Shown here: positions 31,369-41,983 of the stretch, piece by piece | Numbering within the stretch: the first letter of the stretch is position 1 | How the letters are laid out: every line of letters starts with the position of its first letter | NCBI GenBank assembly: GCA_963556145.1 | Contig: OY744472.1 | Coordinates: 3,472,001-3,536,000 of the forward strand | Reading direction: 5' to 3' | Length of the DNA stretch: 64,000 nt | From: Hygrocybe punicea | Lineage: Eukaryota; Basidiomycota; Agaricomycetes; Agaricales; Hygrophoraceae | Translations under genes and position numbers: made by a program | Notes under the pieces: model-generated | Seen by the model: the letters and a program-made list of their open reading frames with translations, nothing else | Told to the model about the DNA's origin: nothing | The model's database searches: none

Positions 31369-33582
31369 ATGACTACTAAAAAGAAACGAGCGAAGAAGGA
31401 AAAAACACGGTGGAAAACCACTATAAAAAACGAACCCCAAACCACATCGCCAATGGCCCATGCCAACCACACGCAGCCCACAGCGACGTGGACCCCAATG
31501 AGAGCAACCACGACGCCCACTGCCCCGGTGCCCGGCAACGCCACTCGAACACCACCCGGCACCTCCAAACGTGAACATTCAACAGCCCCGTCGCCCCACC
31601 TCGCTAGTTCCAACCGCGTCAAGCCAAAAACGACGTACGGGCCCCGAAACTCACCACCATCACCGTCCCACATCGCCAACCACCTCCAAACCAAGCGCGG
31701 ACGCGAATCCCCAGCGCCCGCGGCTCTCGCCACCCCCACCCCCAAACAACCTGGAGCAGAGCGCAGCCGCGAGCTCCCACCAAAATACCCCAACCCAAGC
31801 ATCCAAACGGCATCCACGCGCGAAAACACGCCCCAGCACACCACAGCGCGCCCACCTCCACCAGAAACGTCGACGTTCGCGCCCGAGCACGCCACGTCGT
31901 TATTGCCCACCCAAATGGCCCCACCCTCGCTGCAAAACGCGTCAGAACGCGCCCCAAAGCCAACTGCCACGTTTGCGTCCCCCACCCTCGCAACCACGCC
32001 CCAAGTCCCCACAACGTCAACGGCAACCCCGTCTACCGTCTCGCAGGCCCCAACGCCGTCCGCACGCGTGCCCATCACGCCCAACACAACTGCCACGTCA
32101 CGGCTGCACCCAATGCTGCAGCCTTCGCCTTCAATACCCGGACCATGGCCCAAGCGTCCAACCACACCCACGTCGACCGAGGAACGGCCAACGCGAGCAC
32201 CCGTGTGCCCAAACGAACCCCAGTCCAGCCCAGCTGCTGCCGCCACGTCACCAACGAACGTGAAGCACCGCGAAGCACCACCAGCACCTCAGCCGCAACC
32301 CCAACGTACGGCCCCGCCCCCGTTGACCCAGAAACCACAGATGCCAATGCCGGTGTGCCAAGACAAGCCCCAGCCCACATCAAACGCGTCCACCACGCCG
32401 TCCCACAATGCCAACCACCTCCAAACCGAGCACGGACGCGAATGCCCAGCGCCCGCGGCTCTCGCCACCCCCAACCCAAAGCACCCCGGAGCAGAGCGCA
32501 GCTGCGTGCTCCCTTCGAAATACCCCAACCCCAGCGCCAAAAGTGGCCGTGAGCGCGAACGCCCGGCATGTAGACCCAACCCCAATGCAAAGCCAACCCC
32601 AGAGCCCTGTCCAGCGCCCGTTCCATCCCAGCCTGCAAACTTGTCCCACCCCGACCCAAAAAGGTTGCACGAGCGCGAGTGTTCAACGCCCACTGGCATA
32701 CCCACTCCCAGCACCGCGAAATCGGCCTCGAAACCCTTCCTACACGAACGTCTCGTGCCTACACCGTCTCGACCCACCATCCCCGCCTACCCTGACCCAA
32801 AACCAAACCCCCAACGCGAGCATCTCGCCCCCACACCGTACCACGCTTCCAACAACCACCAAACACACTACGACGGCCGAGCATGGCCTCTGCCATCCCA
32901 AATCGCGGAGATCCTCGCAGGAGAGTACCGAAATGAGAGGGATGGTGCTCCAAGGCGAAACATCAAAGGGCAAGATGAGAAAAAGCAACAACCCGCGAGC
33001 ACGGAGGCACATACCGGACCTGCGACTGCACACGAGGCAGACCCACCTATGGCCACAAAACGATATGCCGACGCGTCTACGCAAACAGAACCCGTGGAAA
33101 CACCACCATCAGCATACCACAACAATATCCCTGCCCCGAAATCCCAAGCCGTCCTTGCATTCAACATTCCCTGTCAAAACCATACCTGGTGCGACACCCG
33201 CCCCACCCACGCCCCTATTTGGCGACCAAAGAGCATCCCTACCCTCACCTACCCCCGAGCGCAAAATCCATGGTCCACGCTTCGCTACCGTCACCGCCGT
33301 GTCCACCCTCAAAACCTTCCCCCGAGATACCCCGTACATAAAATCCCACCTCGTCGTCAACCATACCCAACACATTTCGACGACTCCCCATTCCGAGTAC
33401 AACCTCGCCATCTTCCCACCATCTCTATGCGAAACTCATCAAAACTTCCAGCTTGTGTCCACGACGTTTCTCCTGCCTTTTCCCAACCCTCTGATTCCTT
33501 TCCATCTTTTTCTGGACAAGTTCCCATTCCCTTTGATCCCAGTCTTGGACCTCCTTTGCTAGACCCCAGTGGAGTAGACTAG
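31369..33582 (+). CDS. Proline-rich low-complexity ORF of unknown coding status
   Basis: A 737-codon frame, the longest in the element, begins with a basic patch (MTTKKKRAKKEKTRWK) and is then Pro/Thr/Ala/Ser-rich. A ~135-bp segment is duplicated at 31663 and 32398 (NHLQT, APAALATP and ERS blocks). The C-terminal third is less repetitive (HTWCDTRPTH, RRVHPQNLPPRYPV). No Gag zinc knuckle or major-homology-like region is visible. The sequence is very poor in T on this strand, so stop codons are rare in all frames, and a second frame (32408-33562) is also open. Length alone is therefore weak evidence. It could be a structural protein as in TR-GAG elements, or a stretch captured from elsewhere. 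Confidence 0.35.
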   Translation: MTTKKKRAKKEKTRWKTTIKNEPQTTSPMAHANHTQPTATWTPMRATTTPTAPVPGNATRTPPGTSKREHSTAPSPHLASSNRVKPKTTYGPRNSPPSPSHIANHLQTKRGRESPAPAALATPTPKQPGAERSRELPPKYPNPSIQTASTRENTPQHTTARPPPPETSTFAPEHATSLLPTQMAPPSLQNASERAPKPTATFASPTLATTPQVPTTSTATPSTVSQAPTPSARVPITPNTTATSRLHPMLQPSPSIPGPWPKRPTTPTSTEERPTRAPVCPNEPQSSPAAAATSPTNVKHREAPPAPQPQPQRTAPPPLTQKPQMPMPVCQDKPQPTSNASTTPSHNANHLQTEHGRECPAPAALATPNPKHPGAERSCVLPSKYPNPSAKSGRERERPACRPNPNAKPTPEPCPAPVPSQPANLSHPDPKRLHERECSTPTGIPTPSTAKSASKPFLHERLVPTPSRPTIPAYPDPKPNPQREHLAPTPYHASNNHQTHYDGRAWPLPSQIAEILAGEYRNERDGAPRRNIKGQDEKKQQPASTEAHTGPATAHEADPPMATKRYADASTQTEPVETPPSAYHNNIPAPKSQAVLAFNIPCQNHTWCDTRPTHAPIWRPKSIPTLTYPRAQNPWSTLRYRHRRVHPQNLPPRYPVHKIPPRRQPYPTHFDDSPFRVQPRHLPTISMRNSSKLPACVHDVSPAFSQPSDSFPSFSGQVPIPFDPSLGPPLLDPSGVD

Positions 33583-33589
33583 TTTCTTT

Positions 33590-33682
33590 TTCAGTCTTTT
33601 TTCCTCTTTCTTTCCTCTTCCCTTTTTTTTTTTTTTTTTTTTCTTTTTTTTTCTTTCTTTCTTTCTTTCTTTCTTTCTTTCA
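33590..33682 (+). repeat. Pyrimidine run with (CTTT)n microsatellite
   Basis: Long T tracts followed by about eight CTTT units lie between the end of the long ORF and the polypurine tract of the LTR element. Confidence 0.9.
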
Positions 33683-33712
33683 GGTCTTCGATAGCGATGA
33701 GGACGTCGCTAT

Positions 33713-33724
33713 GAGGGAGGGGGG
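33713..33724 (+). promoter_or_regulatory. Polypurine tract of the non-autonomous LTR element
   Basis: GAGGGAGGGGGG lies four bases before the 3' LTR, where plus-strand DNA priming is expected. Confidence 0.8.
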
Positions 33725-33728
33725 CAAT

Positions 33729-33883
33729 TGGAGTGGTAGCGAGTGCCTAGTCACGTGACGAGGCTCCCACGGTTCGTTGTAGATAGATCCCTGTCAGTAG
33801 TCAGTCCCAATCAAGCCTTCCTCGCCAGCTCTCCAGCGAGACTCTCCAGCTAGCCCTCAGAGCGGTACCTCCGTACCACTCCA
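33729..33883 (+). repeat. 3' LTR of the non-autonomous element
   Basis: Starts four bases after the polypurine tract and ends TACCACTCCA, followed by CCGT. Carries TCACGTGA, an E-box-like palindrome also in the gypsy LTR at 3922-3929. Confidence 0.93.
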
Positions 33884-34119
33884 CCGTCGGAGCTTCGAAG
33901 ATCTTCTCTGATGCAGGCATGGCCACATGTTTGAAAGGTGTCTTTCGCTTGCTTTTTGATGATGTTACTGATAACGAAGTCGCCGTGTCACCTGTAACAA
34001 TCTCGTGTAGCGCTGTTGAGGCAATGGGGCTGGTTTCTGTCCCAGTGACAGCAAGAGAGTCTGTTAATGTGGTACAGGGACGAAAAATATACCATACCAG
34101 TGAAAGAGGTTTCAGGTGT

Positions 34120-34480
34120 GTCAGTTGACGCGACGGGGATGGCTTGCAAGGCTGCGGATATGGCCGTGTTCGTCAATGTGATGGGCATGATTTGCGTTGG
34201 CGTAGAATTGCTCGTTGATGCGATGGGAATGACTGGCAAGGGTGTGGATACAGCTGTGTTTGTCGACACAATGGGCGTGATTTGCGTTGGCGTAAGTGTA
34301 GAATCGCTCATTGATGCGACGGAAATGACTGGCAAGGGTGCGGATATGGCCGTGTTCGTCGACGCAATGGGTGTGATTTGCGTTGGCGTAGAATTGCTCA
34401 TTGATGCGACGGGAATGACTGGCAAGGGTGCGGATATAGATATGGCCGTGTTCGTCAATGTGATGGGCATGATCTGTACA
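34120..34480 (-). repeat. ~90-bp coding minisatellite in the accessory gene
   Basis: About four units of 90-96 bp, all lengths divisible by three. On the coding strand they give repeats of the form TNTAIS.PLPVI.VASMS.STPTQI. The frame is kept across units, consistent with past coding. Confidence 0.75.
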
Positions 34481-35899
34481 GCAGTGCTAGTCGTCGAACA
34501 ATGTCAGTACAACTTCTATAATGTCAATCCCATGAGTCGTTGGTTGCTACTAACAGTGAATTTAATGGCTGCAACCAGACATTTTGAGTTTGACGCAGAC
34601 AATGAATTAATATTCTTACCACTATGATCTTGCCGGTACTCTTGTTGGCATCACCCTCACTACCCTTGCCAACATTATTCGCATGGTGAGTTGTCTTACC
34701 ATGTAACCTCTGCTTCTTGTGAGCAACTACATTTTCGTCATGAGAATATTTGCGCTTCTGACTTTCTTGGGTCTCGGTCTCGGTTTTCATAGTCTTCTCC
34801 TTGTTGCGCAGAACTTTTTTCTCCCAATTACGTAGCCAAGATGGATAGTTCAGGATCCACACGTTGTCGGTTTTCCAGTGTCGAGAACAGAGTCGCAAAA
34901 TGGGGAACTCCTTCTCCATCTCATTGCGATATTGCGTAAGATACTGGATATCAGCCATCTTGAAACCTGATGGAGGGTTACCAGCGCTCGCAAATGAGGT
35001 CCAAATCAATTGGGCATGGGAATACAATGCTCGACGGTCAGACTCGCTGATAGGAATGCCTTGGTCGTCTTCAAGGTAATCGGTAGATTTGATCTTCTTG
35101 CCAGCCACGTCGTCATCGTCACCTTGAATTGAAATCCCATCCTCTTGATCAACCCTATTTGTCCAAGATATCTTTGTCCACCATCGGACATTGGGATGGT
35201 CTACTTCGTCCAGGACAGTGGAAGTTGTGACAGTAGGAAAATTGCGGCTGTTTGACATAGCAATGGTGGCAGTAGCATTTGCGGGTGGATTGGAATGTCC
35301 GTGTACATGTGGTATGGCCTGTACGAGTAATTGATATGCTTGCCTATAGAGATAGAAACGCATCAGAGATTGCGAGCGGAAAGATAATCACGCACTCTAA
35401 CGTTGAAAACTTGACTTGTAATAACTCTAATTCTTTTCTAAGAGAAGAAACTCGTTGGCATTGTTGCATATATGCTGGGTTTGGAGCTGCCAGAAGGCTT
35501 TCGTGCGATGCGATTGATAAAAGATGATTATTTGATTTCCGGTTGAGAGGACTCCAAGTCGATAAACTTGATTGGCCAGATAACCCTGATAATCCCAGTG
35601 CATTGGAATTTACAAATTCAGAATGATTCTGACCATTGTGGTGTTGATTTGCTGGTACGAAGCATGAGAGATTTGCGTATGGTGTGAAGGGTGTGCTGGA
35701 TTCGCTCTCAGAGGATAGGCTTTGCACTTCAAGTGAATTTGAATAAGATGTTGGAGGATCGAAGGGAAAGGGTGACAAGAGTCTGAGCGACATGAGAGGG
35801 GGGGAGGAAGGAACAGACTGTATGTCTATCAATATTTGCTCACTCACAACACAAGATATTCGTAGACAACCAAGGCACACATACATTATTCTGTACACA

Positions 35900-38800
35900 T
35901 TAATCAACATCGATATCCATTTCTGCAACATCATAGCCCAGATCTTCATACGAAAAGAAACGATTATGATCGACATTGGTGGGGGTCTCTGGAGGTGGAA
36001 AGGGGACCATAGAAATGCTGGACCGAATAAACTTGATGTCGATGACCACAAGGTTGTTGTCGCCTCGGTATTTGCTAACAGACAGCACCCCATGCGAAGC
36101 TTTGTAGAGGTCAGGATCTGGAAGGTCAAACAGTGAGACCAGGGCAACCCTTTTCCGATTCCCATCTACTGAGACGCTGAAGTAAAACTGGACTTCTCCC
36201 ACCCGAATCACATTCTCCACTGTAAACTAAACAGTAAATGTCAGCTACATTCATGAGAGACAAACTGGTATTCAGCCTACTGTGATGTTTCTCGTTCGTC
36301 GAGGTGTTCGTTTAACATTAGCCTCATTCCACAGTGACCTAGCCAATTTGCCCATTGGGCAAACTGAGTCGCGCCCATCTTACTATAGTTCCATTCCATC
36401 GGGCAGGAGCCAATTCACCAAAGGTCCTGTGAAGATATGTCCGGATAGCGATTGCTTCACATTCTCTGACAGAATGGGCTGATGCATCTCTTTTTCGAAG
36501 TAGAATGTATCCGTCACCAATATCAAGAGAACCACGAGGGATTGTCGGTTTTGGAGGTTCGAGATCAGGAAACATAGCCTTAAGTGCATTGGTTTGTGAA
36601 CGGAGAAGACCACGCTGGGCGAGGTTGGCATACGGATTGGAGGGTTGGCGCAGCTCTAGGCCAAGATTGCCAATTGTTCGCTCCATGACCCATTGCGCTA
36701 ACAGTGCCAGTGGCCCAACTCGGAGAGTTTCGGGTGCAAAATGAGTGAGACAATGAATGCTTTGGCGAACAAAATGTAGTCGATCAGCTCGTCTTTGACA
36801 GTAGAGAACCTCAAATTCGACTGTGTATTCAAGAAGATACTGATGGGCCATCACAAGATCCGACTTGGATATTGATCGTTGTAGCATCAGGCATACACCA
36901 CGAACAAGCTTGCAAAAATGTTGCCAATAGGGGAATGGCAAGATTCGATAGAAAAGACCGGGGCCAAGGCCATACATATAGACAAGGAATTCTGAGGCTT
37001 TGTATCCACTGGATATTTTCTTGGCAGGGTTGCGAGGGGTTCGACCATAATGGCCAGGAATGTACTGCGCAGCAGCAGCAACGGCCTGGCCGTGTTGTTT
37101 CCATCTGTCTCCCTGAAGTGTAGCCCAATCCCATGTAGACTTGTCGTCTGTTCGGTCACAATCTATCGTCCCACGATAGAGACCAAGCTTGACATCAGGA
37201 ATGTTAAGACCTGTATGGTGCATCACATCGCCAGGGAAGCAACTAGGAATAGGGAGTATACGTGAAAGGCCGTCAACAATACTTGGTTTGCAGATTCCAG
37301 ATTCACGCCGTCGCAGTGTGTATTGTGTTTGATTAGGAGACTGAATAACACGCTCGAGATTTTGACGATAGACCTGCGGGGATGCGGTTGGGAGATTATT
37401 GATATCGATGTCAGGGTGATCACAGCCAGGTGCATCGTAATTGTGAGGTTTCATCAAAGCGGGATAATAGTGAGTGCCGTGACCACCAGGCTTGTGACGA
37501 CCAGGGAGCCCACATTGGAATCGACACCCGAACTTTCCATGATGACCAACCCATCCAATCATATCGGCTAACCCAACGCAGTCAGCTGTGATGAATGCGA
37601 CAAACACATTCGATGTGAGGCGAGCTTGACGTGAACCATCCCAGATGACAAGACCTTCACGTTGAAGTGCCGAGACATGATATAAACCAGGGTATAAGAA
37701 CGAATCCCGTTGCTTTGGATTATTGGGTCCCCCAATGAATCCGCCAGGTAGGACATGCTTGACCTTATATCGTTTATCAGGTGCGAGGTTCAGGATCACC
37801 CAAATGTAAATCCAACAGTCGGACTTTTTGTTTCGATATAGCTGCGCCCCATCAATGGAGAAGAGGACCACTGTATCATCAGGCTGGATTTGTTGGGTTT
37901 GAACGGCATGAAGATAATCACTACCACAGCAAAAATCATCGTAGATATCGAGAGCACCACCATTGATGCGAAGGGTCTCCAAAATTTGATTTGTTTGTCG
38001 TTCACGATAACGCATAGCCTCCGCACTTGCTGGATTACACCATGCAGCCTGGAGCTGTGGACCGAGTGGTAGTGTAGAGAATTGTCGTCGGGGTACTCTT
38101 TCTTCCTCAGCATCATCATCATCATCACCATGGTTGTCATGGGTTTGCGGCTTGTTTTCATAGCGAGATTCTTTACAGATGGGACAGGTATCGAGGTTTT
38201 CGAAGGGGCCAGTGAACGCAAGGCAGGTGTTGATGCACATGTCATGATATAATGGCACAATGCCAGTGATGTGTTTGATGCGACGCTTTATTTGATCATA
38301 GGAGAGAATTTTGCACTCGGGATAGCAGCGAGTGATTGCAGAACGGATGGCTTCATACGTATCCTGGGATGAATTTGTACAAGCGAGGAAAATGTCAAGC
38401 GAGAGCCAGAGGTATTGGTCCTCAAGCAAATTGGTAGGTATGGGGGTAGGGTTACGGAGACGGTCAATATCTTCTGCCTCAAGTTGAGAGTCTTCAAGTC
38501 TCGCCGCCTTGATATGCTCAATAAAATGGAGACTTGTTTGAACATCTTCAATTCGAGAGACAGGCGGGGGAAGAGGTGGAGCAGAGTCTCCAGGTATAGA
38601 GACATGGTCTGGATCACACTGTGGTGATCTAGGGGGTTCACTTGTGGGCGAATTTGGGTGAGATGGATTCATTTCCGTGTCATCGGTTTGTGGTACATAA
38701 AGATGGTCATCGTAGCCGAAATATAAATCATCCTGTAATTCAGAGGGTCAGAATTAGCTTAGATTTGAGCACGATATATACTCACATCGTAGTGTTCTTG

Positions 38801-39088
38801 TTCCTGTTGGACATCATCAACATCCCGCACATCCTCCACCATTTGTACCTGATCCTGATCCTCCTGTCCCGTACGTGCAGCATCTCGTCTCCTTTGTACC
38901 GAACGAAAATCGGTTTCGGCCTGAGATTCTTGATCAGAACGCTGAAGTCGAGCAGTTGTCTCAGTGGCAATGAATTCGTTGAAGGCTGTGGACAGTCTAG
39001 TCATCCAATATTTTGCATGTTGTCGGTAGGTCTTATCTGAGACGTCTCTTCCACCTTTGCAGAGCGCTGGGCAGTCACAGTACGGCAT
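35900..39088 (-). CDS. Tnp2-type transposase (CMC superfamily)
   Basis: Exon 1 starts MPYCDCPALCKGG, a Cys-rich N-terminus typical of fungal Tnp2 proteins. A ~50-nt intron (GTGAGTATAT...TTACAG, about 38785-38735) follows. The long second exon holds the DTCPICKESRY zinc motif, FSIDGAQLY, TADCVGLADMIGWVGHHGKFGC and the CFPGDVMHH region, which together supply the expected acidic catalytic residues. It ends ARWNGTI at an intron (GTAAGATGGG...TGGCTAG). Two small exons lead to the C-terminal block EVQFYFSV, DNNLVVIDIKFI and FFSYEDLGYDVAEMDIDVD. About 1000 residues, no disabling lesion found, so it may be functional. It excises and inserts the element between the inverted repeats. Splice sites set by eye. 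Confidence 0.88.
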
Positions 39089-39258
39089 AGGCAGGGAAGT
39101 AGGAGATCTCAGTTGATGGGCACAGCGTGAGAACCTTGGTTCAAAGTTTCATAAAGTATTGTAAGTTTCTAACGTCGTTTAACTAGTTGACGAATCGATC
39201 ATAGACGAGGAGAGTCGTCTGACATATCAATCCCGTTGCAACCATTTCTTGCCCAGCA

Positions 39259-39283
39259 CCAGCCGAGGGACTTTTCACTGGGG
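39259..39283 (-). repeat. Right terminal inverted repeat of the CMC transposon
   Basis: On the minus strand CCCCAGTGAAAAGTCCCTC then GGCTGG. The 170 bp between it and the transposase start (39089-39258) should hold the promoter; no clear TATA element was picked out. Confidence 0.9.
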
Positions 39284-39632
39284 TTCAGCATATGATAGGT
39301 CTTGTAAAGCTGCTGGCACATCACCAATCCACAGACCATTTGCAAGTGCATGAAGAGGTTGTTTTCCATTTTTCAATGACTTGTGACATGATTTGCATAT
39401 GTTATCTAAATTATCAATCAAAATGGGCTTCTCAATGCATTGCACTGGATCATCAACTAAAAATCTTTCTTGTTGAGTAGCTGAAGCTTGTGTTAACAAA
39501 TTCAAATCCAAATCAAGTGAAGAAAGTCTTTGTTAATTCATGAACAGCTGTCAATCGTCCACAAACTGCACAACCTGCTTCTGTAAATTTGTTAGGGCTA
39601 CTTTCTCTACAAAAATCTGATACAATAGTGTG

Positions 39633-40099
39633 TAGGGCAGGTCAAGGGTATGCAATACCCCCAGGGGTTAAGAGTACGGGTACCACGGGTTAAGGGTATG
39701 AGTCCAGCCTCAGAATACCCGCAGTACCCACGTGGGTATGGGCTGTATTTCTTTTGGGAGAAGAAACATCAAAAACTCAATTTTTGGGGTATTTTTCGCT
39801 ATTTTTGAGGGATATAATGAGAATCATTGCTTGTAAAAATGTAAAAATGCTCTCAACACTCCCCACAGTATTCTAAACATTGTGTTCCTTTACACTAAAG
39901 GGATCCAGCCAGTATTCCGTCCACAATAACCATAAAAACCACCAAAAACAGGTAAAAATGGGGTATTTTGCATGTTTCTTCCTGTACCCCTGCAAAACCC
40001 GTGCCATACCCGTACTTTTGGCCTCGGGTATGTACCCGTGACGGGTACGGGTCCGAGTACAGCCCCAGAGCACTGCGGGTGTACCCCTGACTGGCCATA
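39633..40099. mobile_element. 467-bp hAT-type MITE
   Basis: Flanked by ATAGTGTG on both sides (39625-39632 and 40100-40107), the 8-bp duplication expected for hAT. The ends TAGGGCAGGTCAAGGGTA and, inverted, TATGGCCAGTCAGGGGTA are imperfect inverted repeats. Internal sequence is rich in GGGTACGGGTACC-type words. Removing it rejoins the Helitron C frame (LQHTIVSDF). Confidence 0.9.
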
Positions 40100-41299
40100 A
40101 TAGTGTGTTGTAATGATTGAGATGGAGGTACAGGAGGAAATTCTACTTTGTCTCTGTATGACTGGGCTGCAATTTGATTTTGCTGCTTGCATCTGTCAGA
40201 ATTGTTATCACGAAAATTTTGAACTGCTTTTTGATTAAAAAGTTTGAGTTTCTCTGAATCATCAGATGAAAATCTTTGAACAGCTGCTAGGTTCTTTTGC
40301 TGATATCTCTCTGGATGTTCCAAGCAATATTTTTGAACTGCTGCAAGATTCTGTTGCTGGTATTTATCTGGTTATATCTGTTCACAGCTATAATATTTTG
40401 TTGCTGATGTTTCTCAGGATGGTCCAATTTATATTTTTGAACAGCTGCATTATTTTGTTCCTGATGTTTTTCAGGATGTTCCATGTTATATCTTTGCTCA
40501 GCTGCTATATTTTGTTGCTGATGTTTCTCAGGGTGTTGCAAGTTATATCTCTGGACAGCTGCAATATTTTGTTGCTGATGCTTCTCAATGTTTTTTTTAT
40601 TGTATTTCTGAACAGCACAAATATTCTGGTGCTGATATTTGTTAATGTTTTTATTGTGTGATCGTTTTACAGCTTCAATGTTAGCTGTACGCTTTTTACT
40701 TGCTATCTCTAGCTCATCCATAAACTCAAACAATGAAACATAAGAAGAACAGTCAATGCACTTGTGATTTACAATTTCAGTTTGTATATCTGCATGCTTC
40801 ATGTTTGCTCCCAAATAGATGGAATGATATGCAGCAATTAATTTGAGATTTGCAATGGTTAATTTGCTGACTAAGGTTGCTAGTGAAATGTCTAACAATA
40901 TAAGAGAACCATTGGACAAATCCTGAAGAGTCAGGTTCTGCTTAGATATGTATGATTTAAATGTATAGCTTCCTTCTTTGTCTTGACCAAGTGGAAATGA
41001 CTTTATTCCAAGTTCAGACATGGTAAAAACAGCTTTTTTGCCACCACCTACATATGTTCCAGATATATTATTGTTTTTATCAATACTTCTAGATGATATA
41101 GCCATATTATGGGAATTAAATAACTTCACTGCTTGGCTCAGCCATAATATTAAAGTAGCAAAATGCCAGGGTAAGATACCTATACCAACACATAAGGTGG
41201 CATAGAAACATTTATTGTACTGCAAAAATAGTATAGTTGACGTAGAAATCATTGACTGGTATAACAATGAACATATTATAGCCTTGTATTGACCAGACA

Positions 41300-41490
41300 G
41301 AGAAAACAATACACCCAACTGTCTGGGCAGAGAGGACAATACACCCAACTGTCTGGGCAGAGAATACAATACACCCAACTGTCTGGACAGAGAATACAAT
41401 AAACCCAACTGTTTGGGCAGAGCAAACAATACACCCAACTGTCTGGGTAGAGTAAATAATAAACCCAACAAATTGGGCAGGCAGATTCCG
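41300..41490 (-). repeat. 30-bp minisatellite near the 5' end of Helitron C
   Basis: Six units of CAATACACCCAACTGTCTGG-type sequence with period 30. On the Helitron strand they read as a 10-residue repeat of the LPRQLGVLFS form. Helitron B has a different, also triplet-length array at the same place. Confidence 0.85.
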
Positions 41491-41597
41491 GTTGAATATG
41501 CCCAACAAGTAATATTAAACCAATCTGATGGACCCGATGATTCAGTAGATTCAGTAGATATAGAGGTAGTTGAATTTACTGACCGAAGCCCTCCCAA

Positions 41598-41983
41598 AGC
41601 AATTGGCTAACTCGATAAATATTGTTACTGGGTTTGCCATTGATGTGAGCTTCGGTGGATGACCACTAACATAAGTCAATTTAGCAATTTAAATGTGTTG
41701 AATCTGAAGACAAATGGGACCTTTGGGCTATTCAGGTGTGATAGAATTGTGAGTGGCAGAAAAAGCAGTAGGATGAGGAGTTTGAAAGTCATTGGGACGT
41801 AGTTAAAGTCAAGAAAAAAGGTTTTTCAATCTTCATGAACCATGGGAAAATCTTACTAATCATTGTATGATGATGTGTCGACTTGTTTTCTGGTTTGGTC
41901 TTAGCTGTCTACTAAACACCACAAAGATGCTTCTCCCATGCATCTATTGACAACACCTAGCTAATACACACACCATCTCATTT
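41598..41983. other. Unassigned region upstream of Helitron C
   Basis: It probably includes the 5' end of Helitron C. From about 41830 it resembles 13560-13600 and 17190-17240 (ACTAATCATTGTATGATG, TGTCGACTTGTTTTCTGG), which mark the outer part of the P-end repeat family. No gene seen. Confidence 0.5.

Larger units (their letters stand above)
31037..33883 (+). mobile_element. 2.85-kb non-autonomous LTR retrotransposon
   Basis: Two 155-bp LTRs (31037-31191 and 33729-33883) differ at four positions and are bounded by TGGAGTGGTA...TACCACTCCA. Flanks are CCGT (31033-31036 and 33884-33887), a 4-bp target duplication. A PBS follows the 5' LTR after ACG (31195-31217, TGGTGATGAGAGCGGATTCG onward), and a polypurine tract GAGGGAGGGGGGC precedes the 3' LTR. 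There is no protease, RT or integrase. Identical LTR ends, spacer and the first 14 PBS bases with the gypsy element at 1-3951 indicate that element's family as enzyme donor. Confidence 0.93.
30694..35793 (-). pseudogene. CMC accessory protein gene, split by an LTR element
   Basis: A multi-exon minus-strand gene just downstream of the transposase. Exon 1 starts MSLRLLSPFPF and ends in a short coiled-coil-like SSLRKELELLQVKFSTLE. After an intron come RQAYQLLVQAIPH, WWTKISW, GNPPSGFKMADIQYL, RHWKTDNVWILNYPSW and a basic nuclear-type run (KKQRLHGK). A Ser/Thr/Pro repeat region (33988-34470) follows, then SKSKRKTPFKH. The LTR element sits in the next exon. Rejoining across it with one CCGT keeps the frame (EAPT then GNTARAICGREW) and leads to SLSPQALQ, HFKDEEKAL and a C-terminal KKLKKNAAST. 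Fungal Tnp2 elements often carry a second DNA-binding or accessory gene; that role is inferred. The insertion makes this copy defective. Confidence 0.7.
30144..39283 (-). mobile_element. Tnp2-type CMC (CACTA-like) DNA transposon, 9.1 kb with nested LTR element
   Basis: The ends carry 25-bp terminal inverted repeats with one mismatch, starting CCCCAGTGAAAAGTCCCTC. Both sides have TTCAG (30139-30143 and 39284-39288) as a 5-bp target duplication. Removing the element with one TTCAG rejoins the Helitron C frame (LSYAEQ then LMIARV), matching copy B. It encodes a Tnp2 transposase and an accessory protein, both on the minus strand. Without the nested LTR element it would be about 6.3 kb. A 5-bp duplication is longer than the 2-4 bp usual for CACTA elements. 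Confidence 0.93.
39284..41597 (-). pseudogene. Helitron copy C, displaced N-terminal part
   Basis: This is the missing 5' end of the gene at 24020-30143. It holds ICKSCHKSLKNGK and LANGLWIGDVPAALQDLSYAE immediately before the CMC insertion, and a Cys pair EAGCAVCGRLT (homologous to ESGCAICGQLT in copy B). Further upstream are glutamine/asparagine-rich repeats of the EKHQQQNIAAVQRYN type and a VGGGKKAVFTMSELG block. A one-base frameshift lies near 39520 and a hAT-type MITE splits the sequence. The most N-terminal ~180 codons are dominated by a 30-bp repeat and may not be coding. No other gene is supported here. Confidence 0.88.

Noticed and set aside
31332..32246. 304-codon Gly/Val-rich minus-strand frame
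   Set aside because: It is the mirror of the T-poor, C-rich region of the LTR element, where every frame tends to be open, and it has no domain.
33988..34470. Stand-alone Ser/Thr-rich minus-strand protein
   Set aside because: Splice-compatible ends and frame join it to the CMC accessory gene on both sides.
40287..41597. Separate gene encoding a Gln/Asn-rich repeat protein
   Set aside because: Its repeats, Cys motif and position match the N-terminal part of Helitron B, so it is the displaced 5' end of Helitron C.
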